NCBI GenBank assembly: GCA_947427285.1
Contig: CANEHE010000014.1
Location: 1-52,269 of the forward strand
Reading direction: 5' to 3'
DNA length: 52,269 nt
Source of the DNA: an uncultured Porphyromonadaceae bacterium
Lineage (GTDB): Bacteria > Bacteroidota > Bacteroidia > Bacteroidales > Muribaculaceae
Under the pieces are notes generated by a model, which was not told the DNA's origin, did not search any database, and saw nothing but the letters and a program-made list of their open reading frames with translations. Each line of letters begins with the position of its first letter. The first letter of the stretch is position 1. Made by a program: the position numbers and the translations under genes. Positions 25,334 through 34,792 of this stretch are shown piece by piece.

Positions 25334-27106
25334 TTAGAGAATGATTTTGGATGTCTGACCTTCTACACGGATCACACGGACACCTGTACCCAGAGAGGAA
25401 ACGGGCACGGCTTGGGAAGCGGGACCTACATGCAGCAGGCGTCCGTCAAGGTCATATATCGAAGCCTCAGTATTTCCGGCATTCAGAATGTGTATCATGT
25501 CGCCGTCTTTCATAACCGCGATTTTCACACCCTCCGCGTTTACGTCGTCAACGCCTGAACCACCGCCGATATCATCAGGATTGTACTGATATTCTACCGG
25601 CTTATTATCCCAGAGTCCGCGTATCTCGAACTCAGCGTCGTCAATCAGGTTGATTTCGAAGGTATAGTTGATGTTATCATTGGTCTCCACTCTGACTGTG
25701 CCGGCATGTATCGGTGCCACAAAGTCATATACATAAGTCAGCCCTTCCTGGAAATGGGCATAGCGTGTGCCGCCGTCGGTCGCGGCCCATCCCTGATGAA
25801 GACTCATGGGTTCGTAGGTGCCTCCTCCCTTGAGTTCATTTTCATCCCAGCGTTCGGCTGCTACAGTGTAAAGGCCCGGTTTGATACGACATTCGTTTTT
25901 ATCTGTAAGGAACTCTATCCGGATTATATCTGCTGCTACTCCCGCTTCGGAGTCGCGTCCGGCAGGTGAACCCAAATCAAGAATGAAGGAACGACATCCT
26001 CCCTTTTCACCGTTATGCCAGAGTCGGCCTTTCTCTAAATAGTCCAAATCAAGGTCCACATCATCTTCAAGATTGGAGATGGCGCTGTCGTATGAGGTGC
26101 TTGAGAAGTCGTAGGTCACGTTTCCGTCAAGTGTGGCGGTAATATGGTAGCCCATATCCGTATATGCATCCAGTGTGCCTGTCAGATGTTTGGTCGTCTT
26201 ATCGAATTCCACAGTGAACGTACCGCGCTGTAGATAACCATATACATATTTGCCGTTCTCTCGTATTCGGATATATGAACCGAAGGGAATGCTTATCGTC
26301 TCGTTGTCCATCGGGTAATCAATCTCTCGGCACGGATACCACGTATAACGCGCAAAATCTGTCGAGCTCTCGTATGTGCCCGGGATAATCATGTAATCCT
26401 CTTTCTTTGGAATCTTTTTGTGTGCAATCATCATCACCAGATTGATGCCGTCCCCAATCAGCGCACCGTTGGTGTCATACGGAGCGGAAAAGAAGTTGAG
26501 GGAGGTGACGGTGTTGGTCGAATATCCTGTTTTTCCAAGATAATATGCGATGCCACCCTGATTGAGTTTCATATCGGTCATGTCACGGTTGAGCTGATCG
26601 AATGCTGCGGGTTTGGCGTTTGCGTCCAGAATTGGGATTCTTCCTGTGAACGTTATTTCGCGTTCCGTCTTATCGGAGGGATCCTTGGCCTTGGTTGTCA
26701 GAGTGTAAATACCGTCATTGTTGCGTGTGACAACTACAGGAGCCTCGATTTCCGTAGTTTTGGCCTTTCCATTGGCATAGAGCATGAACTGCGAATTTTC
26801 CGCACTTACTGTAAGTGGTGTGTATTCTTCGGATATGGTATATGTACCGTCGGGAAGAACAATTGGGGTTGTGGCGACATTGTACAGGTCGAGGACGAGC
26901 ACATATCCGTTGTCAAGTGTGAGGGCCCCGGTCGATTTGTTGTACCTTGCCGAGGGATTGTCTGACAACACAACGTAATAATTTGGTGTCTGGTAGTTTT
27001 TTGCGTCCATGAGCCCCACCGTAGTATAGGAAAGGTTCACGACATCGGCTGCAGATACGCCAAGACAGGCGCAGCCGAGCAACGCGGAAAGTAAAATCTT
27101 TTTCAT
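25334..27106 (-). CDS. exported three-repeat beta protein, first gene of subtilase operon
   Basis: The 590-residue protein has a signal peptide ending near VSA (residue 19). It contains three degenerate copies of a domain of about 120 residues (about 68-158, 220-335, 375-500). Each has a PDGTYT/IPGTYES/KPGLYTV turn, and the first two have a YxNGK strand and a GTLDA- or GR-type closing strand. The last 45 residues are a sorting-like module (IYDLDGRLLHVG). It follows a clear promoter by about 65 nt. No enzyme motif is visible. It could bind a ligand or act as a surface scaffold for the protease encoded downstream. Confidence 0.75.
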   Translation of the reverse strand: MKKILLSALLGCACLGVSAADVVNLSYTTVGLMDAKNYQTPNYYVVLSDNPSARYNKSTGALTLDNGYVLVLDLYNVATTPIVLPDGTYTISEEYTPLTVSAENSQFMLYANGKAKTTEIEAPVVVTRNNDGIYTLTTKAKDPSDKTEREITFTGRIPILDANAKPAAFDQLNRDMTDMKLNQGGIAYYLGKTGYSTNTVTSLNFFSAPYDTNGALIGDGINLVMMIAHKKIPKKEDYMIIPGTYESSTDFARYTWYPCREIDYPMDNETISIPFGSYIRIRENGKYVYGYLQRGTFTVEFDKTTKHLTGTLDAYTDMGYHITATLDGNVTYDFSSTSYDSAISNLEDDVDLDLDYLEKGRLWHNGEKGGCRSFILDLGSPAGRDSEAGVAADIIRIEFLTDKNECRIKPGLYTVAAERWDENELKGGGTYEPMSLHQGWAATDGGTRYAHFQEGLTYVYDFVAPIHAGTVRVETNDNINYTFEINLIDDAEFEIRGLWDNKPVEYQYNPDDIGGGSGVDDVNAEGVKIAVMKDGDMIHILNAGNTEASIYDLDGRLLHVGPASQAVPVSSLGTGVRVIRVEGQTSKIIL

Positions 27107-27171
27107 GTGTTAAATGAATTTGTAATTGTGAAACATGATTCGATAGATTCTTTGTGCAGATTTTTCGGTTG

Positions 27172-27203
27172 TAAAGTTATGCATAAAAAGTGAGCGCAGC
27201 AAA
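27172..27203 (-). promoter_or_regulatory. promoter of the subtilase operon
   Basis: On the minus strand TTTG (27203-27200), 20 nt, TAACTTTA (27179-27172), one mismatch to TAnnTTTG. It lies 65 nt before the first gene. Confidence 0.65.
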
Positions 27204-27204
27204 T

Positions 27205-27233
27205 GGGGGGGGTAAAATGATGTTAATCATTTT
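27205..27233. promoter_or_regulatory. G8 tract and palindrome next to the subtilase-operon promoter
   Basis: Eight consecutive G (27205-27212) abut the -33 element, followed by AAAATGAT-GTTA-ATCATTTT (27214-27233), a perfect 8-bp inverted repeat. Position upstream of -33 suits an activator site. Role inferred. Confidence 0.4.
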
Positions 27234-27256
27234 TAAATTTAGTTAAAATAACAAAT

Positions 27257-27286
27257 GAGCCTTCCCGGATAAATCCAGGAAGGCTC
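27257..27286 (-). terminator. terminator of the polysaccharide operon
   Basis: GAGCCTTCC (27257-27265) pairs with GGAAGGCTC (27278-27286), 43 nt after the fcl stop. The minus-strand tract after it is AT-rich but without a pure T-run. Confidence 0.65.
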
Positions 27287-27328
27287 CGAATATCAGATTC
27301 TTCTATGATTATGCGTTGAATTTACGTG

Positions 27329-28282
27329 TCAGCGTTCAGCCCGCATCGGGTTGTTGAGGAAATCTTCGTATGCAAGCCGGACCCCCTCCTCCAGTTCAAT
27401 GGAATATCTCCATCCGAGGGCCGTGGCTTTCGACACATCGAGAAGTTTGCGCGGGGTACCGTTTGGCTTGGATGTGTCCCAGAGGATTTTTCCGTCATAA
27501 CCTATTGTCTTGGCAACTAACTCTGTAAGCTGACGAATGGTCAGTTCTTTGCCGGTGCCGGCGTTTACGGTCTCATTGCCGGAATAGTTGTTCATCAGAA
27601 AGACACAGAGGTTTGCAAGATCGTCCACGTAAAGAAATTCCCGCAGTGGGGATCCGTCGCCCCAACATGTCACACTTTCAGCTCCGCTCTCTTTGGCTTC
27701 GTGGAAGCGACGTATCAGAGCCGGAAGCACGTGGCTGTGGGTGGGATGATAATTGTCGTTGGGACCATATAGATTGGTCGGCATGACTGAAATGTAGTCG
27801 GTGCCATACTGCCGGTTAAGGTATTCGCAGTATTTCAGACCGGAGATCTTGGCCAGCGCGTATGCTTCATTGGTCTTCTCAAGTGCTGAGGTCAGGAGAC
27901 AATCCTCACGCATGGGCTGCGGAGCCATGCGTGGATAGATGCACGACGATCCGAGGAATAGAAGTTTCCGACATCCGTTGCGCCACGCCGAATGGATCAC
28001 GTTCATCTCAAGCATCATATTATCGTACATGAAGTCGGCCAGGGCAGACTGGTTGGCCACTATGCCTCCGACTTTGGCTGCCGCGAGGAAGACATATTCC
28101 GGTTTTTCCTCGGCGAAGAACCGCTCCACAGCCCGCTGATCGATAAGATTGAGTTCGGAATGTGTACGTGTGATGATGTCGTTGTAACCCTGACGGTGCA
28201 ATTCCCGTATTATTGCGGACCCGACCATTCCCCGATGGCCCGCCACATATATTCTGGCGTTTTTCTCCATACTATTTGACAA
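27329..28282 (-). CDS. fcl: GDP-L-fucose synthase
   Basis: The 317-residue short-chain dehydrogenase/epimerase has the NADPH motif [12 protein letters not shown] near residue 13 and catalytic YxxxK in [13 protein letters not shown]. It also has the [10 protein letters not shown] motif of the family. It converts GDP-4-keto-6-deoxy-D-mannose to GDP-L-fucose by 3,5-epimerisation and reduction. The start overlaps the gmd stop by 11 bp. It is the last gene of the polysaccharide operon, before the terminator. Together with gmd it supplies fucose for the polymer and perhaps for the separate fucosyltransferase at 14555. Confidence 0.95.
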   Translation of the reverse strand: MSNSMEKNARIYVAGHRGMVGSAIIRELHRQGYNDIITRTHSELNLIDQRAVERFFAEEKPEYVFLAAAKVGGIVANQSALADFMYDNMMLEMNVIHSAWRNGCRKLLFLGSSCIYPRMAPQPMREDCLLTSALEKTNEAYALAKISGLKYCEYLNRQYGTDYISVMPTNLYGPNDNYHPTHSHVLPALIRRFHEAKESGAESVTCWGDGSPLREFLYVDDLANLCVFLMNNYSGNETVNAGTGKELTIRQLTELVAKTIGYDGKILWDTSKPNGTPRKLLDVSKATALGWRYSIELEEGVRLAYEDFLNNPMRAER

Positions 28283-29360
28283 TACCCTTCTCCAGATATT
28301 CCTCCAGATTCATTTTTACATGTTCGGAAGCCCGTTCGGAAGCAACCTTGCGCATATCGGAGTCTACCATGAGGTTGACAAGCTGTTCAAAGGAAGTGGT
28401 CTGCGGATTCCATCCGAGTTCGCGTCGCGCCTTGGACGGATCTCCCCAGAGATTGACCACATCCGTAGGTCTGTAGAAGTCGGGGGAGACTTCCACCAGG
28501 GTCTTGCCGGTGGCTGTGTCGATCCCTTTCTCCTGAGCACCCTCCCCTTCCCAGCGGAGTTCTATTCCTACCCGGCGGAAAGCAAGGGTGGCAAATTCGC
28601 GCACAGAATGCTGCTCCCCTGTGGCGATGACGAAATCCTCAGGCCTGGAATGCTGGAGTATGAGCCACATGCATTCCACATAGTCGCGGGCATATCCCCA
28701 GTCACGAAGAGATGAGAGATTGCCGAGATAAAGTCTGTCCTGTTTCCCCTGGGCTATCCGGGCCGCGGCAAGCGTGATCTTGCGCGTGACAAATGTCTCG
28801 CCTCTACGCTCGCTCTCATGATTGAAAAGGATACCTGAGCAGCAGAACATCCCGTAGGCCTCGCGGTATTCCTTCACTATCCAGTAGCCATAGAGCTTGG
28901 CCACAGCATAAGGGCTGTAGGGATGAAAAGGAGTGTTCTCGTTCTGAGGCACTTCCTCCACCTTGCCGTAAAGTTCGGATGTCGATGCCTGATATACACG
29001 GCATGTCGATGCCAGTCCGCACAGACGTACAGCCTCAAGAACGCGGAGCACTCCTGTGGCAACTACGTCGGCGGTAAATTCAGGGACATCGAACGACACC
29101 TGTACGTGGCTCTGGGCCGCCAGATTATACAGTTCATCGGGACGCACCTTGCCGATCACCTGCATGAGACTCATGGAGTCGGCCAGATCGGCATAATGGA
29201 GATGGAAATGCGGATTGCCTTCAAGATGGGCGATACGTTCACGGAAATCGACGGAACTGCGACGGATGATGCCGTGTACGTCATAGCCTTTCTCAAGGAG
29301 AAATTCGGCGAGATAAGAGCCATCCTGCCCTGTGACGCCTGTTATGAGTGCTGTTTTCAT
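28272..29360 (-). CDS. gmd: GDP-mannose 4,6-dehydratase
   Basis: The 362-residue extended SDR enzyme begins with [16 protein letters not shown] and has the STSELYGKV active-site segment, [10 protein letters not shown] (YxxxK), and [19 protein letters not shown]. It makes GDP-4-keto-6-deoxymannose, the first step to GDP-fucose and related sugars. Length and motifs are standard. It sits 29 nt downstream of the aminotransferase gene. Partner fcl overlaps its end. Confidence 0.96.
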   Translation of the reverse strand: MKTALITGVTGQDGSYLAEFLLEKGYDVHGIIRRSSVDFRERIAHLEGNPHFHLHYADLADSMSLMQVIGKVRPDELYNLAAQSHVQVSFDVPEFTADVVATGVLRVLEAVRLCGLASTCRVYQASTSELYGKVEEVPQNENTPFHPYSPYAVAKLYGYWIVKEYREAYGMFCCSGILFNHESERRGETFVTRKITLAAARIAQGKQDRLYLGNLSSLRDWGYARDYVECMWLILQHSRPEDFVIATGEQHSVREFATLAFRRVGIELRWEGEGAQEKGIDTATGKTLVEVSPDFYRPTDVVNLWGDPSKARRELGWNPQTTSFEQLVNLMVDSDMRKVASERASEHVKMNLEEYLEKGIVK

Positions 29361-29389
29361 TGTGCGTGGGAATTGTTTATTGTGGGGTT

Positions 29390-30649
29390 TCAGCCGATTG
29401 CGGCGGCAATGGTGGAGGTTATACGGCGGACGTCATCGTCTGTCACCCACGGACCTGCAGGCAGACATAGCCCGCGACGGAAGAGAGACTCGCTGATGCC
29501 GTTTATGTATGAAGGAGACTGTGCGAACACCGGCTGGAGATGCATAGGTTTCCAGAGCGGACGAGACTCTATCCCTTCCGCGTCGAGAATCCGTCGGAGT
29601 GCTTCTGTCGCGCGGTCCGGTCTTGAAACCGGCCCGGATGTTTCCGGATATGCGTCCTCTTCACCGCATACATGAACGCCGTCATCGAGAGTCACGGCAC
29701 AGAGCCAGAAATTAGAATCAAAATCAGGAGAGGGATTGTCATGGAGACTTATACCGTCAACCGGACCTAAAAGTTCGCGGTAAAGCTGTTGCACGTGGCG
29801 ATGATGGGCTATGTGCCGGTCAAGCACCTCCATCTGCCCGCGTCCTATTCCGGCACAGATATTGCTCATCCGGTAATTGTACCCGATCTCCTCATGCTGG
29901 TAGTAGGGATAGTTCTCCCGCGCCTGGGTAGCGAGAAACTTTATACGGCGTGCCGCCTCGTCGTCTCCACATATCAAGGCTCCCCCTCCGGAAGTGGTGA
30001 TCATTTTGTTACCGTTGAACGACAAGGCACCATATCGTCCGAAAGTGCCGCAGCAGCGACCCTGATAACGGCTACCCAAAGCCTCTGCGGCATCTTCCAT
30101 TACGGGAATATCCCATTTCCGGGCTACGGCAAGTATTTCGTCTATTTTTGCAGGCATCCCGTAGAGGTATACCGGAATGATGGCTTTGGGCTTTCGTCCG
30201 GTCTTTTCGATACGGTCGGCGATCGCACGGTCAAGAAGTTCCGGGTCCATATTCCATGTCTCCGGTTCGGAATCCACAAAGACCGGTGTCGCACCGAGAT
30301 AACGGACAGGATTTGCGGAGGCCGAAAACGTAAAACTCTGCACCATCACTTCGTCGCCCGGCCCCACCCCACAGCCTATCAAGCCAAGATGGACTGCAGC
30401 CGTACCTGCGGAAAGAGCCACTACATGCTTCCCCTTTTCCGGTATGAACCGGGGAGCCGGAGCGTCAAGACGTGCCGGGGAAGGACCGGAAGCGAGAAAA
30501 TGCTCAAGATCATGTTCGAAACCGTCTACGTTCGGTCCGAGAGGCACCACCCAGTTGTCGGCGAAAGCCTCCTCGATATATTTCATCTCGTGTCCGCCCA
30601 TCCGGCAGAGACACAGCAGTATTCGCTTGTTTTTCATGTCATTCTTCAT
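29390..30649 (-). CDS. DegT/DnrJ/EryC1-family sugar aminotransferase
   Basis: The 419-residue PLP enzyme is of the nucleotide-sugar aminotransferase family. Visible motifs are [24 protein letters not shown], the cofactor Asp in [10 protein letters not shown] (D186) and the Schiff-base Lys215 in [16 protein letters not shown]. Such enzymes aminate 3-keto or 4-keto nucleotide sugars, as PglE does for UDP-bacillosamine. The initiating transferase next door is PglC-like, which would fit a diamino- or amino-deoxy first sugar. No UDP-sugar 4,6-dehydratase is encoded in this window, so the keto-sugar donor must be made elsewhere. The start could be Met1 or Met5. Confidence 0.9.
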   Translation of the reverse strand: MKNDMKNKRILLCLCRMGGHEMKYIEEAFADNWVVPLGPNVDGFEHDLEHFLASGPSPARLDAPAPRFIPEKGKHVVALSAGTAAVHLGLIGCGVGPGDEVMVQSFTFSASANPVRYLGATPVFVDSEPETWNMDPELLDRAIADRIEKTGRKPKAIIPVYLYGMPAKIDEILAVARKWDIPVMEDAAEALGSRYQGRCCGTFGRYGALSFNGNKMITTSGGGALICGDDEAARRIKFLATQARENYPYYQHEEIGYNYRMSNICAGIGRGQMEVLDRHIAHHRHVQQLYRELLGPVDGISLHDNPSPDFDSNFWLCAVTLDDGVHVCGEEDAYPETSGPVSRPDRATEALRRILDAEGIESRPLWKPMHLQPVFAQSPSYINGISESLFRRGLCLPAGPWVTDDDVRRITSTIAAAIG

Positions 30650-30652
30650 ATT

Positions 30653-31342
30653 TCAGAATTTTTTTGCGCCGGCTATTCTGAAAAATGTCCGGGCGAGAAT
30701 CTTCATGTCGAGAATCCAGGAGCGGTGTCGCAGATAAAAAAGATCGTAGCGGAGACGCCGGAGCATCTTTTCCATCGTGTCGGTATATCCATTTCGCAGT
30801 GTAGCAATGGATGTCACTCCGGGACGGCATTGATAAAGCGACATATACCGCGGATCGTGCTCGATTATCTGTTCGATGTAGAACCGGCGTTCCGGCCGGT
30901 GGCCAACGAATGTCATGTCTCCTTTCAATACGTTGAAGAGCTGCGGAAGCTCGTCAAGGTGATGGTCACGCAGCCGGCGACCTATCCCTGTCAGACGCGG
31001 GTCATCGTCGCCGTCATACAGAGCGGGACCGTCTTTCTCGGCATCGGGTCTCATACTTCGGAATTTAAGAATGAAAAACGGTTTCCCGTGAAGTCCGATT
31101 CTTTCCTGCCGATAGATTGCCGGACCTCCGTCCTCTCGCTTTATGGCCAGATAACAGATTGCATAAAGAGGTGAAAAACAGACAATCAATATCGACGACA
31201 TGATTATGTCGGAGGCTCTTTTGAGGTATTTCCCGATCGGGGACATTCCGTCAGCAACCATGAAAGAATAATTTCCCCGGCTTCTGGAATCCCCCCCGTA
31301 ATTGTTAAATACCGAATTATGTTTTGAAAGGTGGTCAGGCAT
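30653..31342 (-). CDS. initiating sugar transferase, PglC/WcaJ-like phosphoglycosyl transferase
   Basis: The 229-residue monotopic phosphoglycosyl transferase has one re-entrant or TM helix (about 44-67), then PAIYRQERIG, KFRSM, the catalytic Asp130-Glu131 pair in LDELPQLFNVLKGDM, and FVGHRPE. It moves a phospho-sugar from a UDP-sugar to undecaprenyl phosphate, starting each repeat unit on the cytoplasmic side of the membrane. It lacks the four-helix N-terminal part of WcaJ/WbaP and so is the short form. The gap to the aminotransferase is 3 nt, suggesting that the first sugar is that enzyme's product. Confidence 0.92.
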   Translation of the reverse strand: MPDHLSKHNSVFNNYGGDSRSRGNYSFMVADGMSPIGKYLKRASDIIMSSILIVCFSPLYAICYLAIKREDGGPAIYRQERIGLHGKPFFILKFRSMRPDAEKDGPALYDGDDDPRLTGIGRRLRDHHLDELPQLFNVLKGDMTFVGHRPERRFYIEQIIEHDPRYMSLYQCRPGVTSIATLRNGYTDTMEKMLRRLRYDLFYLRHRSWILDMKILARTFFRIAGAKKF

Positions 31343-31353
31343 AGTATCAATGT

Positions 31354-32148
31354 TCAGTCGTTGTCGCGGCTGTAGATCGATTTAGATAAATGAAATGAGA
31401 ATATTCCCTGTATTTTAGGCAGAAGTCTCATCATAGGATAAAAAGGTGATATTTTTATGCCGTTTGTCCTGAAGGCCCTTATCACTTCACGGTTGCCGGC
31501 AATGATGTTGTGCAGATTCCGGGTACTTGTACCGCCCAGCCGCATATCAACCAGATACTTGTCTACGTAGCGCGTGCGGATTCTGTTTTTCTCGATGAAA
31601 CGCAGCATCAGTTCGAAGTCCGCTGCGATCCTGAAGCTTGTGTCGAAACCTCCGAATTCGGTGTAAAGCTCTCTTCGGGCATAGAATGTAGGATGGCACG
31701 GATGCCAGCCTTTTCTGAAACTTCTGTAAGGAGAGCCTTTCCAGATCCTCAATACTTTGCCGGGATCTTCGCGGCTTATGAATTTCAGGTTGCCGAATAC
31801 GGCGTCTGTCCCTTCGGCGAAAGCATCAGCCACCGTCTCCAATGAAAATTCGTCGGTGAGAAAATCATCAGAGTTCAAGACTCCCACCACATCGCCGGAA
31901 GCCATGCGGATTCCCTTGTTCATCGCGTCATAGAGGCCACCGTCCGGCTCGCTTATCCAACGCAGACGTCTATTGTAGCGCGGTTCGTTCTGCCTTATGA
32001 TTTCCACCGTATTATCGGTTGATTTGCCGTCTACGATCACATGCTCCACGTTGTCGTATGTCTGGGAAAGGACACTTTCGATCGTCTCCCTGATTGTGGC
32101 GGCACTGTTGAAAGCCGGAGTTATGACAGATATTTTCAGATTTTCCAA
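31354..32148 (-). CDS. glycosyltransferase family 2 (WcaA-like)
   Basis: The 264-residue GT-A protein begins ISVITPAFNSAATIRETIESV and carries EPDGGLYDAMNKGI and LNSDDFL (metal site). It resembles WcaA-type enzymes that add a sugar to a lipid-linked repeat unit on the cytoplasmic face. It lies 11 nt upstream of the initiating transferase and likely adds an early sugar. The donor is not predictable. Confidence 0.88.
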   Translation of the reverse strand: MENLKISVITPAFNSAATIRETIESVLSQTYDNVEHVIVDGKSTDNTVEIIRQNEPRYNRRLRWISEPDGGLYDAMNKGIRMASGDVVGVLNSDDFLTDEFSLETVADAFAEGTDAVFGNLKFISREDPGKVLRIWKGSPYRSFRKGWHPCHPTFYARRELYTEFGGFDTSFRIAADFELMLRFIEKNRIRTRYVDKYLVDMRLGGTSTRNLHNIIAGNREVIRAFRTNGIKISPFYPMMRLLPKIQGIFSFHLSKSIYSRDND

Positions 32149-32179
32149 AGTATTAAAGAGAAATGACAGATGAGGGATG

Positions 32180-33391
32180 TCATCTGTTCAGAAGCATGTT
32201 GTACAAATCGATATATTCTGCGAAACGTTCGTGTTGGTCGAAGAATCTGACAGCTCTTTCGCGACAATTTCGCGACAATATTTCCTGTGACAAAGAAGCG
32301 AGATCAAGAATGGCATCGCGCATTCCACTGATATCTCCACGATCTACTATCCGCCCTGTATCTGGATCTATCGTTTCCGGACTGCCCCCTGTCCTATAGG
32401 TCACTACAGGTGTTCCACATGCGATAGCCTCAAGATTAGTGGTAGGGAAATTGTCTCCGTAGGTAGGATTGACAAATACAGATGCATCGGAATACAGGCA
32501 AGCCAGAATCTGCTGATTCTCAGTGCGAGTGATTCCTTGTATTCCCTTCGGTAACTTTTTTATCTGTTTTGGTGTAAGTCCAATTATACAGAGCTGGTAG
32601 TCGGGAGGCAGAAGTTCACTAAGGCGTGAAAGATCTCCGAGGCCTTTCAGTTCAGTCCATACCCATGCGGTGGCCAGAACGATTTTCTTTTGAGGTTTGC
32701 TGGATTTGTGCGGCTTGAAAATATTCAGATCTATACCGTTGTGTATCACATGACGAGGATATTCCGACATAAATGATTTGCCGATTGTCGAGGCAAGCCA
32801 TTGCGATGGGGTAATGATATGGATCTCGTCAAGCGATGTGAATGCGGACCGTTTGTCGAGAAAGTTTTTTCTGCTTCTATCTGTAAACATAGATCTGGGA
32901 TATGCCCCTCTTTTAGGGCAGCCGAAACATCCACCAGTCCATTTCATACATTCATTATCTGCCGAAGGACCCTCATTATCAAAATACGCACAGTGGCCGG
33001 TAAATGCCCAACAGTCATGCATTGTCCAGACAACCGGACCGTTCCATTCCTTCAGATAACGAAACAGTACCTGATAATTCAGATAATATCCGTGTATATT
33101 ATGGAGATGTATGATGTCGGGAGAGATGTTGCGTATTCGTTCGATGAACCTTCGCGTACTTTCCTTTGAGGCAAGTCCATGATTGTCGAAAAGTCGGGTT
33201 GAGAGAGCATGAGAATATACATCACTCTTGTTTCCTATGGAAAGAAGACTTGACTGACTTATTGGAGTTCCTCGGCCGAAAGCGATATATGATTCCCATC
33301 CATGACGGATGGCTTCCATGCCAATCGCTTCGGTTATCTTTCCCGTAGCTCCGCTGTTGGCTGTGACGTTTATCTGTAAAAGACGGGGCAT
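32180..33391 (-). CDS. glycosyltransferase family 4
   Basis: The 403-residue GT-B enzyme has an N-terminal acceptor domain with ISPDIIHLHNIHGYYLNY, a Cys-rich stretch GHCAYF ... GGCFGCPKRG found in a subgroup of Bacteroidetes GT4, and a C-terminal donor domain with NPTYGDNFPTTNLEAIACG, the E-x7-E type site. It is part of the assembly of the repeat unit. The four cysteines might bind a metal or form a structural cluster. The sugar is not known. Confidence 0.87.
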   Translation of the reverse strand: MPRLLQINVTANSGATGKITEAIGMEAIRHGWESYIAFGRGTPISQSSLLSIGNKSDVYSHALSTRLFDNHGLASKESTRRFIERIRNISPDIIHLHNIHGYYLNYQVLFRYLKEWNGPVVWTMHDCWAFTGHCAYFDNEGPSADNECMKWTGGCFGCPKRGAYPRSMFTDRSRKNFLDKRSAFTSLDEIHIITPSQWLASTIGKSFMSEYPRHVIHNGIDLNIFKPHKSSKPQKKIVLATAWVWTELKGLGDLSRLSELLPPDYQLCIIGLTPKQIKKLPKGIQGITRTENQQILACLYSDASVFVNPTYGDNFPTTNLEAIACGTPVVTYRTGGSPETIDPDTGRIVDRGDISGMRDAILDLASLSQEILSRNCRERAVRFFDQHERFAEYIDLYNMLLNR

Positions 33392-33406
33392 TTCAGGTGG
33401 TAGAGA

Positions 33407-34792
33407 TTATTGATGGAATGTATCCGGATTTTTCCGGATGCACAGTGCCATAGATATGGAGAAGCATCCAAGAGCGGCCAATGTATATGCCATGGCCGAC
33501 ATAAGACTGCCTCTCAGCAGAAAGAATGTGGAAGCGGCAATGATAAGGTATACTCCTTTCCTCCAATATCCTCCGCTGGCGTATGGAGAGATAGACAGTC
33601 TGGTATCAGCAGCTGCAGCACCAAGAGCCAGCAGCAGTGTGAATACGGCTGTGCCAGCCCATCCGAAATTTATATATCCTTCTGAGAAATACGGCATAGA
33701 CACATTGACAAATTTAGCACCGTTTGTCTTGGCAATCAGATGCCCGCTTCCTTCGGGCTTGTCGGGCCAGACGCCCCGTGGCACAAAGAAGAGCATCGAA
33801 CCGAGCAATTGCCGTCCTCCGGTGATAGTGTCGGTCTGTATCGTAGCCATCATCATCTGCGAGGCATCATAGCTGATAGAGTTGAAATCGGCTGTTCCAA
33901 ATTCAATGTTTCGGTTTGCAGGTGATTCGTATCGAAATATGCTGAGTATCGGAAAAATTATCAGCATGGCAGCCAGCATGGAGCATACGAATATCTTGCC
34001 TGGAATAATTCTTTCACTCACAAGAAGAATGACAGGCAGCCAGCATGAAGCAAAAAGATTACGGGCGATTCCTGTAGGGAATACTGCGATGAGGGATAAG
34101 ATTGTGAGAGCGACAACCGTACTACGTTTCTGTTGTGATAGAAGAGCGATAAGCAGACATGCCGCAGGGATTGGCCTGATCACTCTGTCGACTGAAAGCC
34201 ATATAGGAGACAGTCCTGAGCGAGACAGAATTTGTCCATACGTATCCCATGCATTCCGGGAGAAGAGTATCTGGATGTCGAAACTACAGAATGCAGTCAG
34301 ACAAATAGTGGCTGTTGCAGCCACTACAATTAGTCTTCCTCCTCCGACAGTATATTTAGTATATTGCGACCGACGGAGCTGCTGGTATCTGTTTTTCCCA
34401 CCTATTCCGCGACATAGATATAGATAAGTCCCATTGAAGAGTAAAAGTATAGCCAGTACAGAAGCCTGAAACAAAAGATATTCGGAAGAAGTGAACGCTA
34501 TGGAGAATGAGGTTGTTATTGTTCCGCTTCCGTATTGCTGTGAATTGGCTATGACAAAAAACAACAGGATGAACAGATTGGCGAAACGATTGACCAGATG
34601 ACCGTAGAAGTCTCCGGTGAATACCATCAGACTGCATATAAGAGTATTTATGGCGATAAACGCCATATATGGCATATCCTGAACACCTCCATACGCGGTG
34701 AATGCGACAACACAGACCGTAGATACAGCGGAAGCAATCACATCGTATCTGCCAAAATACTCTTTCACGACCTTTGTCGCGTTCATTTCCAT
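33407..34792 (-). CDS. oligosaccharide repeat-unit polymerase-like membrane protein
   Basis: The 461-residue protein has about 11-12 TM helices. The stretch FFVPRGVWPDKPEGSGH followed by YFSEGYINFG is typical of O-antigen polymerase (Wzy-like) proteins of the oligosaccharide repeat-unit polymerase family. It would join lipid-linked repeat units in the periplasm. A second protein of the ligase/polymerase type lies at 40928, so one of the two may polymerise and the other attach or polymerise a different glycan. The stop overlaps no gene, but its start overlaps the upstream GT2 by 10 bp. Confidence 0.8.
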   Translation of the reverse strand: MEMNATKVVKEYFGRYDVIASAVSTVCVVAFTAYGGVQDMPYMAFIAINTLICSLMVFTGDFYGHLVNRFANLFILLFFVIANSQQYGSGTITTSFSIAFTSSEYLLFQASVLAILLLFNGTYLYLCRGIGGKNRYQQLRRSQYTKYTVGGGRLIVVAATATICLTAFCSFDIQILFSRNAWDTYGQILSRSGLSPIWLSVDRVIRPIPAACLLIALLSQQKRSTVVALTILSLIAVFPTGIARNLFASCWLPVILLVSERIIPGKIFVCSMLAAMLIIFPILSIFRYESPANRNIEFGTADFNSISYDASQMMMATIQTDTITGGRQLLGSMLFFVPRGVWPDKPEGSGHLIAKTNGAKFVNVSMPYFSEGYINFGWAGTAVFTLLLALGAAAADTRLSISPYASGGYWRKGVYLIIAASTFFLLRGSLMSAMAYTLAALGCFSISMALCIRKNPDTFHQ

